64,000 nt of DNA from Micromonospora sp. WMMD882 (lineage in GTDB: Bacteria; Actinomycetota; Actinomycetes; Mycobacteriales; Micromonosporaceae): positions 744,001-808,000 of the forward strand of contig NZ_CP114903.1 in NCBI RefSeq assembly GCF_027497255.1. Reading direction: 5' to 3'. Below the pieces are notes generated by a model. The model worked only from the letters and a program-made list of their open reading frames with translations. It was not told the origin of the DNA and did no database searches. The position numbers were made by a program, and so were the translations under genes. Shown one piece after another: positions 21,082-28,600 of this stretch (position 1 is its first letter; each line of letters begins with the position of its first letter).

Positions 21082-21956
21082 CCGCCGACGGCCGGTTGAC
21101 GGCGGTCAGCGACCTGCACGTCGCGCACGCCGAGAACCGGGAGATCGTCAGCCGGATGCGTCCCGGGTCACCGGACGACTGGCTGCTGGTCGCCGGGGAC
21201 GTCGCCGAACGGTTCGCGGACGTGCGGTGGGCGCTGGGCCTGCTCGCCGAGCGGTTCGCGAAAGTGGTGTGGGCGCCGGGCAACCACGAGCTGTGGACGC
21301 CGCCCGACGACCCGGTCACCGCGCGCGGCGTCGAGCGCTACGAGCTCCTGGTGGAGCTGTGCCGCGACCTGGGGGTGGTCACGCCCGAGGATCCGTACCC
21401 GGTCTGGCACGGCGAGGGCGGCCCGGCGCGGATCGTCCCGCTGTTCCTGCTGTACGACTACACGTTCCTGCCGCCCGGCCTGACGACGAAGGAGGCGGCG
21501 CTGGCCCACGCCTACGAGACCGGTGTGGTGTGCACCGACGAGATGCTGCTGCACCCCGACCCGTACCCGAGCCGCGAGGCGTGGTGCGAGGACCGGGTCA
21601 CCAGGACGGAGAAACGGCTGACCGACCTCGACCCCGCCCTGCCCACCGTGCTGGTCAACCACTATCCGCTGGTCCGCACCCCGACCCGGATCCTGCGCTA
21701 CCCGGTCTTCGCCCAGTGGTGCGGCACCGTCCGGACCGCCGACTGGCACACCCGGTTCGGCGCGGCGGCGGCCGTCTACGGGCACCTGCACATCCCCCGG
21801 ACCACCTGGCACGACGGCGTGCGCTTCGAGGAGGTGTCGCTCGGTTATCCCCGCGAGTGGCGGGCCCGGGGCGTGCCGACCCCCGGCCGACCACGGCAGA
21901 TCCTGCCTGATCCGGGCACCCCCGCCGAGACCTGGTTCGGGGCGGGGCGGCTGTGA
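21078..21956 (+). CDS. Calcineurin-like metallophosphoesterase, PptH-like candidate
   Basis: 292 residues from GTG 21078, overlapping the ligase stop by 4 bp and the next gene by 4 bp. All metallophosphoesterase motifs are visible: SDLHVAH, GDVAER, GNHE, NHYP and GHLH, giving the two-metal site. The partner matters: in Mycobacterium tuberculosis PptH (Rv2795c) is a metallophosphoesterase that strips phosphopantetheine from carrier proteins and is co-transcribed with the transferase PptT (Rv2794c). Here the same two families overlap in the same order inside a PKS cluster. I therefore infer a phosphopantetheinyl hydrolase; a generic phosphodiesterase is the fallback. Confidence 0.85.
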   Translation: MTADGRLTAVSDLHVAHAENREIVSRMRPGSPDDWLLVAGDVAERFADVRWALGLLAERFAKVVWAPGNHELWTPPDDPVTARGVERYELLVELCRDLGVVTPEDPYPVWHGEGGPARIVPLFLLYDYTFLPPGLTTKEAALAHAYETGVVCTDEMLLHPDPYPSREAWCEDRVTRTEKRLTDLDPALPTVLVNHYPLVRTPTRILRYPVFAQWCGTVRTADWHTRFGAAAAVYGHLHIPRTTWHDGVRFEEVSLGYPREWRARGVPTPGRPRQILPDPGTPAETWFGAGRL

Positions 21957-22669
21957 TCGCCACGATCGTGCCCGCCCGCGCCGTGGCGGTCGAGACGTTC
22001 GGTGACCCGCCGGAGCGGATCGCGCTGTTCCCCGAGGAGGAGGCCGTCCTCGGCGGGTCGGTGGCGAAACGTCGGGACGAGTTCACCGCCGCCCGGTGGT
22101 GCGCCCGGACCGCGCTGCGCCGACTGGGTCGGCCCGCCGCGCCGATCCTGCCGGGGGAACGGGGCGCGCCCGGCTGGCCGGCCGGCATCGTCGGCAGCAT
22201 CACCCACTGCGACGGTTACCGGGCGTGCGTCCTGGCCCGGGAGACCGACCTGGTCACCGTCGGCATCGACGCCGAGCCCCACGCGCCGCTGCCCGACGGG
22301 ATCCTCGACGCGATCGGGCTGCCCGCCGAGCTGGACCGGATCCGTCGACTTGCCGCGCAGACGCCCCGGATCGCCTGGGACCGCCTGCTGTTCAGCGCGA
22401 AGGAGGCGGTCTACAAGGCGTGGTTCCCGCTGACCCACCGCTTCCTGGACTTCGACGAGGCCGACATCGTCCTCGTCCCGGACGGCACGTTCACCGCGAC
22501 CCTGCTCACCGCCGGGCCGGTGACGCCGGGCGGGCCGCTCACCGGTCTCGTCGGCCGGTGGGCCCAGACCGACGACCACGTCTTCACCTGCACGGCCATC
22601 GCGCGGGACGCCGCGCCGACAAGCACCGCGCCGACAAGCACCGCGCGGGACGCCGCGCCGACGAGTTAG
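21953..22669 (+). CDS. 4'-phosphopantetheinyl transferase (Sfp/EntD/PptT family)
   Basis: 238 residues from GTG 21953. The family signatures are VGSITHCDGY, VGIDAEP (magnesium-binding Asp/Glu) and FSAKEAVYKAW (catalytic Glu/Lys). It attaches the phosphopantetheine arm of CoA to ACP domains, activating both PKS proteins and the discrete ACP described here. The last ~20 residues are a low-complexity repeat (APTST, RDAAPTS), encoded by a short direct repeat at about 22610-22660. It lies in an operon with the two ligases and metallophosphoesterase, and the type II thioesterase follows after 6 bp. Confidence 0.93.
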   Translation: MIATIVPARAVAVETFGDPPERIALFPEEEAVLGGSVAKRRDEFTAARWCARTALRRLGRPAAPILPGERGAPGWPAGIVGSITHCDGYRACVLARETDLVTVGIDAEPHAPLPDGILDAIGLPAELDRIRRLAAQTPRIAWDRLLFSAKEAVYKAWFPLTHRFLDFDEADIVLVPDGTFTATLLTAGPVTPGGPLTGLVGRWAQTDDHVFTCTAIARDAAPTSTAPTSTARDAAPTS

Positions 22670-22675
22670 GACGAC

Positions 22676-23428
22676 ATGACCGACGCCCTCTGGTTCCGGC
22701 GTTTCCAGCCCACCGACCCGACCACGCGCCGGCTCGTCTGCTTCCCGCACGCCGGCGGGTCCGCGAGCTGGTTCCGGCCCGTCGCCCAGGCCCTCGCGCC
22801 GGAGGTGGACGTGGTCGCCGTGCAGTACCCCGGCCGTCAGGACCGGCGCGCCGAGCCCTGCGTGGACGACATCGGCGTGCTGGCCGACCGGCTGCGGGCG
22901 GCGCTGACCGGGTGGGGGCCGAGGCCGCTGACCCTGTTCGGCCACAGCATGGGCGCCGTCGTCGCGTACGAGGTGGCCCGGCGGCTGCGCCGCGACCATC
23001 CGGACCAGCCGCTGCACCTGTTCGCCTCCGGTCGCCGCGCCCCGCACCGGACCCGGACGGAGTCGGTGCACGCCCGCGACGACGCCGGGATCGCCGCCGA
23101 GGTGCGCCGGCTGGGCGGCACGGAGGCGGCGCTGCTGGGCGACCCGGAGGTGCTGCAAATGATCATGCCCGCGTTGCGCGGCGACTACCGGGCGATCGAG
23201 ACGTACCGGTGGCGGCCGGACGGGCCGCCGCCCTGCCCGGTCACCGTGCTGACCGGCGACCGGGACCCGCACACCACCCTCGACGAGGCGCGGGACTGGG
23301 CGCGGCACTCCCGGGAGCCGTTCGACCTGCACGTCCTTCCCGGCGGCCACTTCTTCCTGGCCGAGCAGGCGCCCGCCGTGCTGGACGTGCTCCGCGCCCA
23401 CCTCTCGGCCGCCACGGCCCGCGGGTGA
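22676..23428 (+). CDS. Type II thioesterase (alpha/beta hydrolase)
   Basis: 250 residues. FPHAGGSASWF near residue 24 and Ser91 in FGHSMGA are classic for editing thioesterases of PKS/NRPS systems; a late aspartate (TGDRDPH) and GGHFFL supply the rest of the triad. It removes stalled or wrong acyl groups from carrier proteins. A BafH-like or generic TEII role fits, because the final PKS already has its own TE. It is the last gene of the plus-strand operon and is followed by a strong hairpin at 23441-23494. Confidence 0.93.
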   Translation: MTDALWFRRFQPTDPTTRRLVCFPHAGGSASWFRPVAQALAPEVDVVAVQYPGRQDRRAEPCVDDIGVLADRLRAALTGWGPRPLTLFGHSMGAVVAYEVARRLRRDHPDQPLHLFASGRRAPHRTRTESVHARDDAGIAAEVRRLGGTEAALLGDPEVLQMIMPALRGDYRAIETYRWRPDGPPPCPVTVLTGDRDPHTTLDEARDWARHSREPFDLHVLPGGHFFLAEQAPAVLDVLRAHLSAATARG

Positions 23429-23440
23429 GCCGGACGGCGA

Positions 23441-23494
23441 CGCGGCGTCCCGGTCCGTTCGGGACGGGTGTACCTGGCGGACCGGGACGCCGCG
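23441..23494. terminator. Long hairpin ending the biosynthetic cluster
   Basis: A perfect 17-bp inverted repeat (23441-23457 and 23478-23494) with a 20-base loop starts 12 bp after the thioesterase stop. It is the natural right boundary of the polyketide cluster. Confidence 0.75.
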
Positions 23495-23511
23495 CCGGTT
23501 GACTGGCCGGC

Positions 23512-23682
23512 ATGACCGACATCACGCCGGACCACTTCCCGGCCCACGTCAAGAGCTCCTACGTCAACTGCTCGGAGTACGCCCGGGCCGCCCGGCTGAC
23601 CCCGCCGCCGGCCGCCACGGCCACGACCGCCGCGGATCGTCCGGCCGTGGCTGTCACAACCGGGGCGGCTGTCCGGTCCTAG
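23512..23682 (+). CDS. Doubtful small open frame (56 codons)
   Basis: ATG 23512 opens a frame ending at TAG 23682. The first half (HVKSSYVNCSEYARAARL) has a plausible protein composition, and the second half is Ala/Thr/Val-rich. There is no good ribosome-binding site, the start falls directly behind a terminator hairpin, and a likely ECF41 promoter (23652-23678) sits inside the 3' end. I did not recognise the product. It may be a real small peptide or chance. Confidence 0.22.
   Translation: MTDITPDHFPAHVKSSYVNCSEYARAARLTPPPAATATTAADRPAVAVTTGAAVRS
23652..23678 (+). promoter_or_regulatory. Probable ECF41-type promoter upstream of the SDR gene
   Basis: TGTCACA at 23652-23658 is followed after exactly 16 bp by GGTC at 23675-23678. 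The published ECF41 promoter, as I remember it, is TGTCACA-n16-CGTC, so this matches all seven bases upstream and three of four downstream. It lies 60 bp ahead of the start of an oxidoreductase/epimerase-type gene, the usual target of these sigma factors, whose own gene faces it downstream. Confidence 0.65.
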
Positions 23683-23738
23683 CTGGCGACGCCGGAGGAC
23701 ATCCGGCGTCGCCGACCGAGACAGAGGGTGTGAGGGGC

Positions 23739-24476
23739 ATGAAGATCGCCGTGCTGGGTGGTACCGGACTGATCGGGTCGCAGGTCGTCACGATCCTCCG
23801 GGCGCAGGGACACGAGGCGACGCCGCTGTCGCCGAGCACCGGGGTGGACCTGCTCACCGGCGAGGGCCTCGACACCGGGCTCAAGGGCGCCGACGTCGTG
23901 CTGGACCTGACGAACTCGCCCAGCTTCGACGAGACGTCGGCCGACTTCTTCCGCGCCACCACGGGCAACCTGCTCGCCGCCGCCGGGCGGGAGGACGTCG
24001 GCCACGTCGTGGTGCTGTCCATCGTCGGCGTCGACCAGGTGCCGGACGTCGCGTACTACCGGGCCAAGACGTTGCAGGAGGAGCTGGTCGCGGCAGGCCC
24101 GGCGCCGTACTCGATCGTCCGCGCCACCCAGTTCTTCGAGTTCGTCGACGCGATCCTGTCCTGGACCGCCGACGGCGACACGGTACGGCTGCCCGCCACG
24201 CCGGTGCAGCCGATGGCGTCGGCCGACGTGGCGCGGGCGGTGGCCGGGGTGGCCGTGGGCGCGCCGCTGCGCGGCGTGCGGAACGTGGCCGGCCCCGAGG
24301 TGTTCGGCCTCGACGAGCTCGGCCGGGTGGCGTTGGCCGCGAAGGGCGACCCCCGCGCCGTCGTGGTCGACCCCATCGCCGGCGTGTTCGGCGCGGTGCC
24401 CGGCGACGTGCTCACCGCCCCGGAGGGCGCGGTCCTGGTGACCACCACCTACCGGCAGTGGCTGTCGTCGCGCTGA
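23739..24476 (+). CDS. NAD(P)-binding SDR/NmrA-like oxidoreductase (ECF41 target type)
   Basis: 245 residues from ATG 23739, the start that puts the nucleotide-binding motif GGTGLIG at residue 8; GAGGGG precedes it. The protein is an atypical short-chain dehydrogenase/NmrA-like fold: Rossmann N-terminus, VVLSIVG, then YYRAKTLQEE with a candidate Tyr-x3-Lys, and a substrate lobe. The substrate is unknown. ECF41 sigma factors are typically adjacent to such 'COE' genes (carboxymuconolactone decarboxylase, oxidoreductase, epimerase) and transcribe them. A candidate ECF41 promoter precedes it, and the ECF41 gene converges on it with a shared hairpin between them. Confidence 0.85.
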   Translation: MKIAVLGGTGLIGSQVVTILRAQGHEATPLSPSTGVDLLTGEGLDTGLKGADVVLDLTNSPSFDETSADFFRATTGNLLAAAGREDVGHVVVLSIVGVDQVPDVAYYRAKTLQEELVAAGPAPYSIVRATQFFEFVDAILSWTADGDTVRLPATPVQPMASADVARAVAGVAVGAPLRGVRNVAGPEVFGLDELGRVALAAKGDPRAVVVDPIAGVFGAVPGDVLTAPEGAVLVTTTYRQWLSSR

Positions 24477-24486
24477 GCCGTCGGGA

Positions 24487-24524
24487 CGGGCGGCCGGTGA
24501 CCCCGACGGGTCACCGGCCGCCCG
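24487..24524. terminator. Hairpin between convergent SDR and sigma factor genes
   Basis: A perfect 16-bp inverted repeat (24487-24502 / 24509-24524) with a 6-base loop, 10 bp past the SDR stop and 3 bp from the stop of the opposing sigma gene. It would work as a bidirectional terminator. Confidence 0.75.
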
Positions 24525-24527
24525 CCG

Positions 24528-25427
24528 TCACGACCGGACCGGCGGCGCCCCGGCGACCGGAGCGAAAGCGCCCAGCTTGTCGGGGTTCAACATCCACAGC
24601 AACTGTTCGACGCCGGCCTCGGAGGCGACCACCGCGACCACGCCGAGCAGCGTGCCGCCCCGGCTCAGCACGGCGGCGGGGTGCCCGTTCGCCTCGACCC
24701 ACCGCACGTCCACGCCGGCCCAGAACCACTTCGCGGACGTCGCGAGGAACCGCGCCACCCGGTCCGCGCCGACGACGACCCGGCGGGCCACCCCACGCGC
24801 GCCGTTGCCGTCGGAGACGCTTGTCGCGTCCGCCGCCAGCAGCCGTTCCAGCGCGGGCAGGTCACCGCCGCGGGCGGCGTCGACGAAGGCCGCCAGCAGC
24901 CGCCGCTGGGCGGCCTGCGGCGTCGGGGTCCGCCGCGCGCCGGCGAGGCGTCGGCGGGCGCGGCTGACCAGTTGGCGCGCCGCCGGCTCGGTGCCGTCGA
25001 GGATCTCGGCGATCCGGGGGTACGGGTGGTCGAACGCCTCCCGCAGCACGTACGCCGCCCGCTCGTGCGGCGTCAGCTTCTCCATCAGCGTCAGCACGGC
25101 GAGCGCCAGCGCCTCCCCGCGTTCGGCGCCCAGGAACGGGTCCGCGCTCGTGTCGACCGGCTCCGGCAGCCACGGCCCGACGTACGTCTCCCGGCGTCTG
25201 CGCGCCGACTGCAACTCGTTGATGGCCAGCCGGGTGGTGGTGGTCGCCAGGAACGCGCCCGGGGCGGTCACCGCGCGGCGGTCGGTGGCCTGCCAGCGCA
25301 GCTAGACCTCCTGCACCAGGTCCTCGGCCTCGCTGACGCTGCCGAGCATGCGGTACGCGATGCCGAACAGGCGTGACCGCACGCCGGTGAAGACCGACAC
25401 CGCCTCGTCGCGATCGTCCACCGTCAC
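24528..25427 (-). pseudogene. ECF41-family sigma factor interrupted by an in-frame amber codon
   Basis: Read from GTG 25427 (or 25421, better spaced from GGGGAAGGG), the frame encodes sigma region 2 (FGIAYRMLGSVSEAEDLVQEV), then hits TAG at 25302-25304, and continues in the same frame without another stop to 24528. The residue lost is the near-invariant tryptophan of EDLVQEVWLR, so one change TGG to TAG explains it. After the stop come region 2.4/4 helices, WLPEP, and a SnoaL-like C-terminal domain ending in NPDKL, both hallmarks of ECF41. About 299 codons in total, the family's normal length. A truncated 41-residue product would not function. Readthrough or a sequencing error remain possible. 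Confidence 0.85.
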
Positions 25428-25627
25428 CCTTCCCCGGTCGCCCCTGCCCGGGCCGGTCGGCTGCCCGGACGCTGAGGGGTGTTCACTCGCCGGCAACCAT
25501 GTCAATCTATCTGGTGGGGAGAATGTCGATGGGCCTGGAGTCCGGTCGGCTTCGTGCCGGTCGCCGGGCGTCCTGCGGGAGAGCGTCGCCGCTGTCGGTA
25601 CCGAGCCACCGAGCCGGGGAGTGAGCC

Positions 25628-28600
25628 ATGGTCCGCGTCGTCCGCGCCCTGTCGGGTCTGTTGCTCGTACCGATGGTCGCGCTGTCCCCGCCGTCGCCGG
25701 TCGCGGCGGCGCCGCCGTCGACGGTGGCCGGGACGGCGCCGCCGTCGACGGTGGCCGGGACGGCGCCGCCGTCGACGGTGGCGGGTCTCGCGGGTGACGC
25801 CGACCTGACCGCCGGCAACCGGATCGGGGCCGTCGCCGGGATGCCCGACTGGTCCCGGGTCGGCTACCTGGGCGGTCAGGCGTTGCCGTCGGACGGGGAC
25901 CTGGCGGGCGGCGCCTGCACGATCGACCCGGCGCGGCTGGCCGGCGAGTTCGGCGTCCGTGCCGACGACGGAGTGGACGACAGCGCGGGCCTCCAGTCCG
26001 CCATCGACCGGATCAAGGCGGGCTGCTCGCCGTCCGGCAACGCCCACCGGCTGTCCCTGATCGCGCTGCCGGCCGGGCGGGTCGACATCTCCCGGCAGAT
26101 CTACGTCGACGCGAACTTCCTGGTGTTGCGCGGTCAGGGCGCCGGCGGTGGCGGCACGCACGTGGTGTTCCGCCCGGACGTCGACACCCGCTACGACACG
26201 CTGACCGCCGACGGCAGCCGGTGGAACCAGGACGCCATGACGTACGGCGTCGCCCCCGACGCGGGCAGCGGCGGCTGGATCTGGCCCGGTCGGGCCCTGT
26301 TCAAGGTGCAGACCCGCGAGGTCGCCGAACGGTACGCCGACGAGTGGGCCTCCGCCCCGGCCAACCGCAAGGACCTGTTCGAAGGCTCGGTCAACCAGCA
26401 CTGGGCCTCCGGGGTGAAGCTGGCCGCGGCCGCCGGCGACCCGGGTTTCTCGGCCCGCGCCGGGCAGAGCGTGATCCACCTCGACGCGAAGGCGAAGATG
26501 GACGGCTTCCGCGCCGGCGGTCACGTCTGGGTCGGCGCGGCCAACAGCCTGCGCTTCTACGAGCAGCAGGGGCTCTCCCCGAGCGATCCGGGCGCCCGCG
26601 AGAACCTGCACATGCGTCAGCAGATGTTCCGGGCGGTCGCGGTGAACACGTCCGCGAAGACCGTGACGCTGGACCGCCCGCTGGAGTACGACGTGCCGGT
26701 CGACTCCACCTCGGACGGATCCGCGCCGATCGGCGGCGCCGTCTACCCCAGCAAGATCACCCCGCTGCGGGCGGTGGAGGGCGTGGGCTTCGAGAACTTC
26801 GCGTTCTCCCAGGAGATGACCGGCCTGCCCAAGCTCCGTGGCGGCGTCTACCAGCCGAGCCCGACCGACGCCGTGCACAACTACGGCAACCTCGCGCCCG
26901 AGTACGCCATGCACGGCATCGCGTTCAAGTGGGCGGCGAACAGTTGGGTACGGGGGCTGTCCGGCGCCATGACCGGCTCGCACCCGATCGTCACGGAGGT
27001 CGCCCGGAACCTCCAGATCGAGCGCAACACGTTCGACGGGGCGTGGAACAAGGGCAAGGGCGGCAACGGCTACCTGCGCGGCAGCCGGGTGTGGGACTCG
27101 CTCTGGGCCTACAACACCAGCCGGAACCTGCGGCACTTCACCTTCCAGTGGTCGGCCAGCGGCAACGTGGCCTTCGGCAACGACCTGGACTCCGACCTGA
27201 ACCTGCACGGTGGTTGGGAACGCTACAACCTGTTCGAGGGCAACACCGTGCGCATCCCGTACGACCACCGGTCCGGCAGTTGCACGGTCAACTGCGGCGG
27301 CGAGGGCGGCGAGCTGGAGGACGGCACCTGGTTCCCGATCTGGTGGGCGGCGGCGGCGAAGGCGATCAAGTGGTCCGGCTCGTCCGGCCCGCAGAACGTC
27401 TTCCACCACAACACGCTGATCAAACAGGCCGTCGCCGGGGGACCGTTCCTGCCGTACGAGCCGTACTCGGCCGGCGACGGCGACGCGGAGTCGATCCACC
27501 AGTTCGGCTCCGACGCGGCGGACCCGCGCGCGTTCGCGCCGCTGAGCCAGGGCGGCGCGCCGATCAAGGACTGGTCCGGCCGGGAGACCGCGAACTACGC
27601 GGGCAACGGCGTCGCGGTGCGGACCGGTGAGCGGTGGCCGTCGCTGTTCCTGCGCGACGTCGGCCAACTCGACCCGCGCGCCCCGAACCACCAGACGGTG
27701 CTGACCTGGAACATGGAGGGCGCGGGCTCCGGCGGGGACGGCGGCTACCAGAACAAGTACTCCACGGTGGTGGGGTTCCTGAGCCAGGGCGGTCTGGTCG
27801 CGGCGCTCCAGGAGGCCGGGTCGCCGCCGGCCGGCAGCGCGCACGAGATGGCGCGGCACGACCAGAACGTGTTCCAGAACCACGGCGTCTTCCCACCGGT
27901 GCACGAGTACTACCTGGGCCCCCTGCTGGGCGAGGCGACCCGTCACCTGTACTGGCTCAACACGGACACCTCGAACCAGGGGCCCAACCGGGTCAACCTG
28001 GCGATCGCCACCGCCCAGCGGGCCGACGAGGTGATCGTCGTCGCCGGCGCCGCGAACGCCCGGCCGGCGCTCGGCGTACGCATCGGCCAGACGGTCTTCT
28101 TCACCGTGCACGGCTGGTCGGGCAGCGGCAACGACATGCCGACCACGCTGGCCAACGTCCGGGCGCACATGCAGGCCAACCCCGGCCCGAACGGCCCGTA
28201 CGAGTGGATCGTGCTCGGCGACTTCAACCGGGAGCCGCCCGGGTTGCGGGCCGCGCTGCCGGCGAACCAGTACGGGGTGATGGGCCCGCCCAGCCCCACC
28301 CACCCGACGTGGGGCCCGGTCTCGTCGTACGACTACGCGGTCACCGACTTCGGCAACGGGGCGCCCCGGCTCCTCAACGCCCGCACGCAGACGACGATCG
28401 TGCTGTCCGACCACCATCCGGTCACGTACACCTTCGACCTGCGCGCCGCCGCCGACGTGCCGCCGCTGGCCACGCCCACGACGCCCGGTCAGGCGCTGCT
28501 GCGCAACGCCGGCACCACCACCGTCGCCGACGCCGAGCCCGGCGGCGGGCCGCTGGTCGTGGACACCGCGTACGATCCGTCGCGGGCGCAGCAGTGGCGA

